From contig CATQJD010000004.1 in assembly GCA_958298945.1 (NCBI GenBank), positions 20,001 to 84,000 on the forward strand: a DNA stretch of 64,000 nt, read 5' to 3'. This DNA comes from Atherix ibis (lineage: Eukaryota; Arthropoda; Insecta; Diptera; Athericidae). The stretch's first letter is position 1. Each line of letters starts with the position of its first letter. Position numbers and translations under genes: made by a program. Below, piece by piece: positions 23,728 to 33,474 of this stretch. The notes under the pieces are model-generated. The model was not told where the DNA came from. It searched no databases and saw nothing but the letters and a program-made list of their open reading frames with translations.

Positions 23728-24263
23728 TATGTTTACTATTTTTTATTATTTATTTGACAGGTTCTTTTTTTTTCATTTTCATTTTCTACACATTGTACAA
23801 TTTTTAACACATACATGCATTTTTATACACACATAGTCATGAGAACACAGTCGCTCCTATGGAGCACATAGCGGCACTAGAAGACTCCGTGAACTCTCTT
23901 CCATCTGCTTCTGCCTTGGGTTTTTGCCTGAGGTACGGTCTTGGGTTTTTTTGCCTGAGGTACGGTTTTTTTCCCTGAGTACGATGACAGCCAAATGAGT
24001 TCTTGAGGTACGGTCCGGATGCTTCTTCTTGTGCTGTTTCTTTGATAGGGTGTGTTTTTTATAGCTTGCGGCTTATCAGACCAGCGAAGAAACCTCCAGT
24101 GACGTTGGGAGACCCTACGGACTACATATATAAGGCTTGTAGTCGGGCCTTTCACCCCGGCACCAATGCCGAGATGGCTGCAGCGGGAATCGAACCCGCC
24201 ACCTACCGAGTGTGAGTCGGTCACCTTGACCATTGCACCACACACTCGGCTATGTTTACTATT
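23728..24263 (-). mobile_element. 510-bp tRNA-derived SINE (family 2) with 13-bp target duplication
   Basis: The body is 23741-24250 on the - strand, flanked by perfect tatgtttactatt at 23728-23740 and 24251-24263. The head (reading from 24250) begins gccgagtgtgtggtgcaatg, with an A box that fits the polymerase III consensus and a B box GGTTCGATTCC. The middle has several repeats of a unit containing accgtacctcaggcaaa. The tail ends cctgtcaaataaataata. The only other copy here is at 41983-42587. Short open frames inside it are not genes. Confidence 0.9.
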
Positions 24264-24743
24264 AAGAACGTAAATATACATTTTTCACTATTAAGTTTTT
24301 TTAATGAATTAGTTATTACTATGCCCAAACTTGAAATTATAATACCTTCAAGAAGGCATTCTTATATAGTATAAGTGAGTACATACTGTAGGAGTTAGAT
24401 AAAAGATGAATTACTTCAGTCTGATTTTACTTAATAATATACTTGTGATGTAAATCGAGACCAATCGAGAATGAAATCAGAATTCATATAGTAGTAACAA
24501 TAAAATAAATAAATATAATTTCGAAAGGTGTATAATTTATAAAAATTATAACAATCATATTATCAGAAATAATAATTATAATAAAAGCAGCAATAATAGA
24601 ATTTATTTAAGAAGAATAAACTATAAGTGTAATAACAACTATAATAAATATCATAAACAATAATAATAATCAAAGTAACAGAATAAAAAGTGTTCTTTAT
24701 AATACTTAAGGATACAATATGCTAAATGCTGTAAACAGAACTA

Positions 24744-24791
24744 ATATTGTAATAAACATAATAATTCTTATTATTATGTTTATTACAATAT
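24744..24791. repeat. Perfect palindrome, 22-nt arms, 4-nt loop
   Basis: Arms 24744-24765 and 24770-24791 are perfect reverse complements around tctt. The arms are AT-rich. Confidence 0.88.
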
Positions 24792-24843
24792 ATATTTCGC
24801 GAAATAGTAATAGATATATGAATTTAGAACAGAGCTCCGGTAA

Positions 24844-24998
24844 AACATATTTGCACCAGTAACTATTAAAAATATTAATTTTAAATGGATTTACTTTAAG
24901 TTCACTTAATTATTGGTAATAACTACCAATAATTAAGTGAACTTAAAGTATATCCATTTAAAATTAATATTTTTAATAGTTACTGGTGCAAATATGTT
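24844..24998. repeat. Fold-back inverted repeat, 75-nt arms, 5-nt loop
   Basis: Left arm 24844-24918 and right arm 24924-24998 are reverse complements with one mismatch around the loop ataac. No transposon motif or target duplication is visible outside the arms. Confidence 0.94.
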
Positions 24999-24999
24999 A

Positions 25000-25400
25000 A
25001 TATGTGAACGAGATACAGTATATAATCAGTTGAAAAATCCAAGTAACGTATGTAAAATTATAGGCATAGCGTTCATTAAAGTTAATATAAATAGTATATG
25101 GAACACATGTTTAATAATTAAAGTTTTTTATTTAAATTTAATGAACGCTATGCACAAAAGTAGATTTCGTAGTAAATTACTTGGCAAAGATTGATTATTG
25201 GGCATTAACCTTGGCATCAAGTCTCATTGGTAAAATTATAAACATATAAAAAAGAGAGATATAAGAATATTTCATATGGGTAATTTAAAACAAACTAATA
25301 GAATAAAAATATTGATATACGAGCTAAGCTTTGGGGCTCTAAATACACAAATATGCCTCATCACGGAATGACTGTCTACAAATACCTTTTAAACCTAATA
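25000..25400. other. AT-rich DNA, nothing recognised
   Basis: One 85-codon frame overlaps the fold-back and has no motif. I see no gene. Confidence 0.45.
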
Positions 25401-25449
25401 TAAAATGTTAACCAATAAGGGCCGCAATATATAATCTTATATATAGTAA

Positions 25450-26320
25450 GAATTATTGATTGTCTTATTCGCAGATCGAGGAAATCAATAATTAGATGGA
25501 AAGGTTTCGAGCCATCCATAAACCTACATTATTCTCCTCTCCTAGTAGTTCCAAAAGGAAACACAGGTCAGAAGAAAAAGTGGGGATAAGTTATCGATTG
25601 TGAACAGCTGAACAAGAAAATACTTAATGATAAATTTCCATTGACGTGACTTGATGGCCGTCTAGATAAACTGGGAAAGTGTGAAAAACTTCTCCATTCT
25701 CGATATAATAACTTCAGTCTCCCAAATTGAGCTTCAAAATATATCGAGGCATTCTCGACTAACAGAGGTCATTACCAATTGAAAAGCTTACTTTTTGGTG
25801 TTTAAATCTCCATTAATAATTTTAAGCGGATGCTATGAATAGCATTAGCTGGGTTTGACTAACATGAATTCATACATGTTAGTGACATTATTGTCAACAG
25901 TTTTCGACCTACGTAACTGTATTGAAAATTTAGTTATTTTATTAGCAAAACAGAGTAAAATCTCAAGTTAAATTCCGTTAAATGTATTTTTCTAAAAATG
26001 GAGGTCATTTATCTAGGATACGAAATCACAGCCGTATCCAATAAGAACATCGTAATAAAATTTATCCTATTCCAAAAAATGCTTATAATGTAAAAATGTT
26101 CCTATTATTCTATAATTATTAAAGACGTTCTATACCACGATTTGCGAATATAGCGCGACCAATAAATCAACTAACAAAAAATAATATATTGTTTATGTGG
26201 ACGCCTGAATGCACATTGGAGTTCAGCAAATAAAGAAAATTATAAATTAACCCAACCTTACACAAATATCTAGATTTTGATCAACAGTTTATGCCACGAG
26301 AGCAATTTTATTATTGGAGG
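25450..26320 (+). pseudogene. Ty3/gypsy reverse transcriptase relic (17.6/297-like)
   Basis: Across frames one can follow the whole RT fold: PLLVVPKGNTGQKKKWG near 25540, QLNKKILNDKFPLT near 25605, AFSTNRGHYQLKSLLFG near 25745, a decayed active site (FIHVSDIIVNSF near 25870, where a YVDD-type box is expected), LKLNSVKCIFLKMEVIYLGY near 25965 and INQLTKNNILFMWTPE near 26170. At least ten stops and several frameshifts are present. No terminal repeats, gag or integrase are seen nearby. The pattern is that of insect gypsy-type elements such as 17.6 and 297; the copy is old. Confidence 0.8.
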
Positions 26321-26726
26321 ACAGTAGGACAGACAGACTAATAGCATACAATTGCAGAACGTTAAATAAGCTAAACAAGCCAATTATTGGAGACAAAAAC
26401 CGTTTGATATCTACTGGGAGCAAGCAAAAAATTAAATGAAAAAAAAGCTTCAGTATCTTCATTTTTCTTTAGAGGCTTTTGGTCACAATATATTAGAATA
26501 AATTCGGGTATAAATGATATTTTGTTGTTGATATTTTTATCTATTAGTATTACAAAAAGTAAAGCATAAATGGTTTTCAGAAAATTAAGAAAATAAATAT
26601 TAGATAAGCTATTTACGAAACTAAGCACATGGTTCCATTAAAATAAATTTAATGAACTTAAAAGAAACTTATATAATGATTTATTATAAAATAAAAAATT
26701 GACGGCCCCGGTACACACACCCTCTA
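26320..26726. other. AT-rich DNA before the nested SINE/LINE cluster
   Basis: No gene or repeat is recognised apart from the end of the gypsy relic. Confidence 0.45.
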
Positions 26727-26975
26727 GGTAGCACAGTCAATAGCGTGCTGGGCTACCAAGCAGAGGGACGTGGGTTCGATTCCTATTTGCAGCAACATGG
26801 TCCTCTCCCGTCCTACGCTAATTACCCACCGTTTTACGTTCTATTCTTCTTTCATTTCCTTATCCCTTACCCTTCCCTTTCGGACCATCAGACCGCCTGA
26901 ACAGATGGATGCAATAGCGTCTGGCGAGGTCTGGTGTCCCGTTAACAAAAACAAACAAACAAATAAACAAAAACC
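26727..26975 (+). mobile_element. tRNA-derived SINE (family 1 head, LINE-type tail)
   Basis: The head starts ggtagcacagtcaatagcg and has a B box GGTTCGATTCC at 26773-26783. The body (atggtcctctcccgtcctac and onward) matches the SINEs at 7243 and 38371. The tail differs from them: 26881-26946 is 64/66 identical to 38281-38346, the end of the I-clade LINE, and runs into the same aac-rich repeat. I see no clean target duplication because another SINE sits in the tail. Confidence 0.87.
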
Positions 26976-26988
26976 CGGTAGCACAGTC
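26976..26988 (+). repeat. Target-site duplication, left copy, of the I-clade LINE (head of a second SINE)
   Basis: cggtagcacagtc at 26976-26988 recurs at 38370-38382 as the first bases of the SINE at 38371-38600. The LINE therefore inserted 12 bases into that SINE. Confidence 0.88.
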
Positions 26989-27021
26989 CATTATTGTTTT
27001 AACACTCGGACGGCACGGACG
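26989..27021 (+). promoter_or_regulatory. LINE internal promoter: initiator plus DPE at +28
   Basis: With the A at 26990 as +1 (catta), the bases at +28 to +32 (27017-27021) are GGACG, which fits the Drosophila downstream promoter element RGWYV at its required spacing. Such TATA-less internal promoters are known for Drosophila LINEs. The start site is inferred from the insertion boundary. Confidence 0.7.
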
Positions 27022-27288
27022 TAGTTTTGTGTGCAGACGGCTGTCCTTTTGAAAGAACATTGGTGGTTTGAGTTTTGTGTGCAGTGTGTACAAATTGCAA
27101 TAAAAAGGGTGAAGTTTTTTCGTGGAAAAAAGACAAATCGAATAATACGCGGAAAATTGTCTCGATCTGGTCTAGAGACAGACGGTTTGTGTCCGTTGGT
27201 TTTTTCTTTTTGAGTGTTGTGTAAAGAATTTTTTGGAACTGTAAAAAAGGAAAAAGAAAAAAGAAAAGGTGCGTGGCAGCAAGTAAGG

Positions 27289-28643
27289 ATGGATCCGGGG
27301 GGCGGGGATATCCCCAGCGATGAGCCACCCTCAACGGCAGTGGAGTTAGACAAACTGAATCCAGGAGGAGCAAAAAGAAGGGCAACAAGGGCGACAGAGA
27401 TGGAAGGAAAGAAGAAGACGAAGGAAGATAATCGCATAGAGGTAATGGTATGCGAGGGAAAAGTTCTGCCTTCGGTACAGGCAGAGCAAAAGGTAAGTGG
27501 AAACATTTCACCAGTTTTTAAAAAACCAACTGCAACGGGGCAGGAGGTGACTAAGTATGACAAAAGTGCCAAGGGGCCTTTCTTTGTCATTATAGAAAAA
27601 AAGAGGGATAGTGGGTATATCAATGATGCTTGCATGGGCAAAATTGAGTGTGTGATCAGGGAAGCAGCCAATAGTTTGGTCTCTTCACCGGCGATACACA
27701 TTGGCGAGGCGATGGGATACAATTGGTTCATCCCACAGAGCTTCACAATCAGGACGGGCATCATACACGATGTACCAATAGAGTTCGATATGGAGGAGTT
27801 AAAAAGTGAAATGCAGTCGAGTGCAAAAATCCACAGCCTCTTCAGGCTAACAAGAAGGGAGCGTAACGAAGGGACAGCAGATACGTTAGCGAAGTACGTG
27901 AAGACAGAAACAGTGAAGGTTCTGTTTCATGGCTCCAGTCTACCAGAAAGCGTCACTTTTTGGGGAGCACTGAGAAGAGTAAAAGCCTTCCAGAGGAACC
28001 CACTTCTGTGCTACAAGTGCTATAGGTATGGCCACACAAAAAATAGATGTAGTGCCACCCAGGAGATATGCAGAAACTGCGGAGATACGAGGCATGAAAA
28101 CAAATGTACCGCTGAACCAAAATGTGTCAGCTGCAAGCAGGGACACGCATCAGGGTTAAACGATGCCCGGAAGGGGTTAGGCAGACAAGCATAATGAAAC
28201 TAATGGACGAGGAGTGCCTTACCTTTGGGGAGGCCATGAAATTAGTTGGTGCTAAGCCAATGAATGGAGAGGGAGTAAGGGCAACGAGCTCGATACGACC
28301 AGAACTTAATAATGAGAAAGAGTTTCCAGCGTTAGAGAAGGGAAGCAATGTGAGGCTGCATGAGAAAAGAACCAGCTATAGGCAGGCGAATAGACCGCAG
28401 ATCGCATGGAACCAACATCCAAATGTAAAGAGGTGGGAGGAACTTATACCAACACCATTGGAACATAATAAAAATAAAACTGGTGAACTGGAAATGGTAA
28501 TGTATCTGTTAAAACTAATTCTAGACAAATTGGGTCTGCCCAATTTGAACGGAGATACGGAAAACAAAACCGTTAAGATTGGGAAAAATCAAACAGAGGC
28601 TAACTCTGATGCAGGGGAAAGTACAACAAGCACTAAGCTATGA
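27289..28643 (+). pseudogene. I-clade LINE ORF1 (gag-like, three zinc knuckles), one frameshift
   Basis: The ATG at 27289 (MDPGGGDIPSDEPPSTAVEL) is the first reasonable start. The protein has a basic, low-complexity N terminus to about residue 110, a conserved central part (GPFFVIIEKKRDSGYIND; EAMGYNWFIPQSFTIRTGI), then three CCHC-type knuckles: CYKCYRYGHTKNRC, CRNCGDTRHENKC and CVSCKQGHASG with its last Cys after the break. A one-base shift near 28150 ends the frame at 28194, while the correct frame continues as KRCPEGVRQTSIMKLMDEEC to the stop at 28641-28643. That overlaps the ORF2 start at 28640 by four bases, an arrangement usual for translational coupling in LINEs. Its role is to bind the element's RNA. 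Confidence 0.86.
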
Positions 28644-31126
28644 GGATCGTACAACTAAATATACGATCAATAAGGCAAAACATCGGGGAATTGATGGAGT
28701 TCATGGGGGAGAGGGGCGCAGACATTGCGATCCTCTGTGAAACGTTCATCAAAGAGACAAATAAATTCAATGTTAGGAATTATAATTTTGTCAACAAATC
28801 AAGGGAAGGGAAGGGAAAAGGGGGTGGAGTGGGTATCCTGTTAAAAAAGGAAATCATATATGACACGATCGACTTGGGTAATTTTCTACCACTGAAGGTG
28901 ATTGCGGTCAAAATTAAGATCGGCAATGGCAGCCTCATTTTGATCAGTGTCTACATGCCACCTAAAACAAGTACCAAGGATATTAGACAACAGTTCAAAG
29001 CCTTCATTGAGAAGGTAGAGAAATTGGACAATATTATCATTTGCGGTGATGTTAACGCACAAAATGAAACTTGGTAAATTTGCGACAATATAAATAACCA
29101 ACAGAGAGCGAAAGCGGACGCCATTATGACGATTCTAGAGGAAACCAGACTAGGTATAATCAATAATGGTGATTATACATATGTGGGGGACGCCAGAGGA
29201 TCAGTCAGTGCTCTGGACATTACCATGGTTAGAAACAATGACATTGCCTCATGGTCATGGACGACCTACCCGGATTATGTTATCGGCGACCATGTACCGA
29301 TCATAATCTCATATGAGAAAATACCAAAGTCAAAAGACTTCAGGATTAAACGAATCCTTAAAATAGGAAAAATGGCCGAATTTCTAAAAATAGATAGAAA
29401 GAAATCAATGAATGAAATTGAGACAAGTCTCCGGAAGGCAATTGGTGAGTGCACAATTGCAATCAAACAAAGACTAACTGGCAACAAACCTTGGTGGAAC
29501 GATTGTATAAAACGGTTGTATAGAATAAAAAAGGCAAAACTATCCAGTTACAATCGAAACTCAACCATGGAGAATTTTATAGAGTACAAAAGAGCCAGAG
29601 CCATTTTAAAAAAATATCAAAATCGAGAAGAGAAGGTCGTGGAAAGTTTTCATATCCACAATAACACCCGGAGCCTCAATCAGGGATATATGGAATAAAA
29701 TCCATGCCCTGCGGGGCACAACCAAACAAAGTTTGGCGGTGAATGTGGCCACATCTTCTGAGGAGAATAGAGTTGCATTTTTAAAATTAAATTTCCCTAC
29801 AACCTCGATGATCATTGGAGATGGTGCGGGAAAAGACAATATATGTAGAAGAAGAATTGTCAACCCGATCACCAGGTGGGAGAGGGACTTCACAATGGCG
29901 GAATTCAATGGATACTTATTAAAAAGGAAATCAACGGCACCGGGACCGGATGCAATTACCTACGATTGCATTAAGAGTCTAACCGGTACACAGAAAAGTA
30001 TTTTAGTTGCAGCAATCAACACCGAATGGCAAATGAATTATGTGCGGAAGGCATGGAAAACAGCCAGGGTGGTCGCAATCCCGAAACCGGGAAAAGACGT
30101 CAGGAAAATTGAAAATAATAGACCGATCGCACTACTGCCAACGACGGTCAAGATAATAAATGGCATGATTAAGGATCGAATGACGGACTTTATGGAAAGG
30201 CACAAAACACTGCCAACGAATAGTTTTGGTTTCCGTAAGAATATGGGCGCCACCACATGCCTGAACAAACTGATAAACATAATAGAGAGGGATAAGTCGA
30301 AACAGCACAAAACGATTATTCTGTTTTTGGATCTGAAACAGGCTTATAATCGGGTTGACATACCCAAACTGAAAAACATATTGGACAAATGTCAGTTCCC
30401 TCCAATGTTAATAAATTGGATGATGGATTTCTGCATCGACAGAGAGTTGAGTATGAATGGACCAGACGGAGAGAGTAAAATCACTACCAGCCGCGGCTTG
30501 CCGCAGGGCAGTGTCTTGAGTCCGACTCTCTTTAACATCTATACAAAGGGCCTTCATGAATTAGGGGAGGAAATTGGCACGGTTTTGCAGTTTGCTGACG
30601 ATATTGCACTCGTTATTAGCGCTGAGAAATAATCTCTCAGCGCTAATAACGAGTGCAATATCGTCAGCAAACTGGCCAAGGGCCGAAAAACTCCTCAAAC
30701 TGGGCATGGGATTCATACACAATAAGTTGCGACAACTGGACATGGAAATAAATTGTGAAAAAACCAGGGTCATGTTACCATACCAATCGACAAAGAAGAA
30801 TCAATTGAGCGATATCCGAATAGGCGGCTCGAATATTGAAATAGTTGGAAGCCACAGGTATTTGGGCATTACAATTGATAACCGACTAAATTTTCAGGAA
30901 CACTGCTCTGGTGTGACCAGGGGGGTCCAGGGCTCAATAAATATTTTGAGAAATTTGTGTGGTTATAAGCACGGGGGACACCCTGCGACGCTGATGAATA
31001 TTTATCGGGGCCTGATTCGGGCCAGGGTAGACTATGGGGCGGCGGTCTTGGGAGGCGGAAGTAAGGGAGCACTGGAGAAACTGGATAACATGGTATCCAG
31101 GGCAATCCGAATGTGTCTGGGACTGT
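28640..31126 (+). pseudogene. I-clade LINE ORF2, first part: endonuclease and reverse transcriptase
   Basis: The ATG at 28640 opens an APE-type endonuclease: MRIVQLNIRSIRQN, ILCETF, ICGDVNAQNETW, ALDITMVRN and IGDHVPI (the usual Ser before DH is Gly). A TAA at 29075-29077 breaks it. A one-base shift near 29648, in a T run, moves to the RT frame: STAPGPDAITYD, FGFRKNMGATTC, motif A LFLDLKQAYNRVD, SRGLPQGSVLSPTLFNIY and the catalytic LQFADDIALV near 30590. An inverted duplication of that box (30588-30674) follows at once and ends the frame at 30632. The RT thumb resumes in another frame (LDMEINCEKTRVML, HRYLGITIDNRLNF) and runs to the R1-clade insertion at 31127. Confidence 0.88.
30588..30674. 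repeat. Perfect fold-back, 40-nt arms, across the RT active-site codons
   Basis: Arms 30588-30627 and 30635-30674 are exact reverse complements around aataatc. The left arm encodes the catalytic QFADDIALVIS box, and the right arm is its inverted copy. No mismatch is seen. Confidence 0.95.
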
Positions 31127-31139
31127 TGTGCGATACGCC
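31127..31139 (+). repeat. Target-site duplication of the nested R1-clade LINE, left copy
   Basis: tgtgcgatacgcc occurs at 31127-31139 and again at 36845-36857, and the I-clade reading frame resumes after the second copy (CDTPTLDILAEAGEW). Confidence 0.92.
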
Positions 31140-31415
31140 TATGGATTTACGAAAGGTAAATCGACTGAGGATGCCTGGATGCGTGTTAGACAGTATGTGG
31201 ATGAAAGTGCAAGTAAATATGTATGTGGTGTGTTTGTGGACTTCAAGAGTGCGTTCAACTGCCTGCGATGGGATCGCATCATGGAGCGACTGGAGGAGGT
31301 TTCATGTGAAGAGGCTTCGCTGTGACGAAGTTACTTCCATGAAAGGTATGCGGTGGTATGTGGGAATAGTGGTCGGATTGTTCGCCAGATGGTGCGTGGC
31401 TGTCCACAGGGATCT
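31140..31415 (+). pseudogene. Displaced RT core fragment of the R1-clade LINE
   Basis: One frame reads YGFTKGKSTEDAWMRVRQYV, then CGVFVDFKSAFNCLRWDRI (RT palm motif A with its catalytic Asp), a TGA where the related copy near 60115 has Trp, then HERYAVVCGNSGRIVRQMV and GCPQG. This stretch is what is missing from ORF2 of the main copy at about 35082. A 38-bp segment (31379-31416) is repeated at 35085-35122 at the deletion point. Confidence 0.88.
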
Positions 31416-31450
31416 CAGTCGTGTTTGAATTGTCGAACAGTGCGGTCGTG
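31415..31450 (+). promoter_or_regulatory. R1-clade LINE promoter: initiator TCAGTC plus DPE at +28
   Basis: TCAGTC (31415-31420) is a perfect match to the insect initiator, with A at 31417 as +1. The bases at +28 to +32 (31444-31448) are GGTCG, matching RGWYV at the correct spacing. It marks the true 5' end of the element and thus the junction with the displaced RT fragment. Confidence 0.75.
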
Positions 31451-31823
31451 TTTTGTTTTCAGTATTGAAACAAAAGTTATTATTGCGATTATCGTATGCG
31501 GAAATTATCTATTGTTGTTATCAAGTGCAATTGAGTGTGAGTGAAAAAGACATTAAAATAAACTGTTATAGACTTTATTTTGAACGGCTAGTGAAAGAAA
31601 AGGCAAGTGCTAGTGTCTGCCTAAGTGTAGCCGAAAATTCGGACTGATGGAAGTTATAGAAGTGCGAAAAAACGCAGAAACATTGCCGTACGTACGATAA
31701 TTTTACGTACGTACATTGCATTTTTGCTCTGTCGTTTCGGGAAATTCGTACGTGTAATTTGTGCACAGAAACTGCGGACAGACAGTGAAAAAGGACCGCA
31801 GAAATTTTGCGTGTTAAATTTTC

Positions 31824-31860
31824 CATAAGCAGAGGCTGCATAGCGGTACTCTGCTTGTGC
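31824..31860 (+). promoter_or_regulatory. 37-nt leader hairpin of the R1-clade LINE
   Basis: cataagcagag pairs with ctctgcttgtg over 11 bp (one G-U) around the loop gctgcatagcggta. It differs by one base each from the copies at 61252-61288 and 20148-20184. A second hairpin, with a 9-bp stem and 5-nt loop, lies at 31940-31962 and is kept in the other R1-clade copy at 61140-61162. Confidence 0.75.
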
Positions 31861-32177
31861 GAAAATTTTTGTGAACATCTGGTGTGAGCAGCTGTTGTGG
31901 TTCAAGGTCACAGTTTATATTGAGAGGCTGTAGCAGTGACCACTTGGTACCGAACCAAGTGGAGGTTTGTAGACGGGTCCACTCGGAACCAAAAAATCGC
32001 CGGCGAGTGACCGAGTAAATTTTTATCGGACGACGAATTTCGTCGACGGCCGCCATTTTTTTTTTTTTGGATTATCGTGTTTTTTCGCAATTTTCGTGAT
32101 TTTCGTGTTTTTTGCGATTTTCGTGTCTTCCGCGTTTTTGACGCGTCGTCAAGAGTTTCGTCGCGACCATTATCGCG

Positions 32178-33473
32178 ATGGTGAAGCGGAGAGCGTCCGT
32201 GAAGAAGAGGCGTCTGACGCTGGACCTGGCGGAGGCGGAGTGCTTCCCCAGTGATGAGGTGCCGCTGGCGACCTTGCGGGAGGTTGCGAAGGAGGCTGCT
32301 GCGGAGGTGAAGGAGGCGGCTGCTGAGGTGGCGGAGGTGCTGTCGACTGATGAGGCGCAGAAGTCGCAGAAGTTACGGAGGAAGGCAGCCAGTGCACCCT
32401 CATTGATGGACGCACTGAAGAGTGTAGAGCAAGGTGTTCACGACCTGGCGACGAACAGGGCACCTACAGCCATAAGTGCGGTCTTGATGCTTGTGGCTGA
32501 AGCTGCTTCTGCTGCCACCATGTTGGAGAAGAGGCTCTCCTATCTGCAGGGTAGGCTGGAGAATACGGCGACGGTCTCTCCGTCACAGCGTGTTCCTGCT
32601 GTTGCGGCTGCCACTCGCGGCACTCACCCGATCCGCGGGGGGGTGGTGGTCCCCGCCACTGCGCCAGTCGCTGTTACGGCAAATCCATGGATTGTGCCAC
32701 GGCCTGCTCCAAGGCCGAGGACGCTGGTGCCTTTGCCGCCTCCACCAGCACAAACCTTCGCGCTGGTAGTGAAGGCTGCTGCAGCGGGTGTGCCAACTGA
32801 GGAGGTGAAAAAGAGAGTGTTGGAGGCGGGAAAGTCGCTGGCGGACGTACGCGTCCGTGCTGTACGGCGGCTGAAGGAGGGTGTTGCAGTGGAGGTCTGC
32901 AGCAGCAGCGAATTGAAGCGTGTCGCCGAATCAGCTGACTTTGCGTAAGCTGGTTTGGTGACAAGCGAGCCGAAGAGGGCGAGACCGAAGCTCGTCATCC
33001 ACGCCGTACCGGCAGAGGTGGACAACGCCGAACTGGTGCAGCAGCTGCAGGAGAAAAATATGCGCGGCATAATGGTGGAGGCAGAAAAAGAAGTATCGGT
33101 GATCAGAAGGACAACCGGTAAGGATGGCAAACATATGGTTGTCATAGAGGTAAGTGGTAGAGCTAAGGAGAAAATGTTGTGTGAGAGACGTGTGTTTGTG
33201 GGATGGTTGTGTCTACCAATTCGTGAATACGAATTGGTACGTAGGTGCCACGGTTGCCTGGATTTCGGGCATCTACGTGATGGCTGTAGGCGGGCTGGAA
33301 GGCTCTGCAGTAGGTGTGGTAGTGGTGACCATCTCGCTCGGGAATGCCCGAACGTAGAGTGCTGCCGCAACTGCCATCTGCGGGGTCTTCCGGGTACGCA
33401 CTCCGTCATGTCGGAGGATTGCCCGGTGTATGTCAGGTTGTGTGAGAGGGAGCGAATGAGGATTGTCGCCTAA
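32178..33473 (+). pseudogene. R1-clade LINE ORF1 (gag-like, zinc knuckles), one in-frame stop
   Basis: The ATG at 32178 gives MVKRRASVKKRRLTLDLAEA. The N-terminal half is Ala/Glu-rich and probably helical, followed by a proline-rich hinge (PRPAPRPRTLVPLPPPP). A TAA at 32946-32948 interrupts; the same frame goes on with KRARPKLVIHAVPAEVDNAE and three Cys/His motifs: CHGCLDFGHLRDGC, CSRCGSGDHLAREC and CRNCHLRGLPGTH with a distal Cys. It ends at 33473, one base before the ORF2 ATG at 33475. Length, about 431 codons, and layout are normal for R1-clade gag proteins, which bind the element's RNA. Without the stop it would be complete. Confidence 0.87.
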
Positions 33474-33474
33474 A

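Noticed and set aside
23877..24281. 134-codon frame on the - strand and similar frames at 42131-42544
   Set aside because: They are open stretches within the family 2 SINE and its minisatellite.
26991..27764. 257-codon frame on the - strand
   Set aside because: It is the antisense shadow of the I-clade LINE leader and ORF1.
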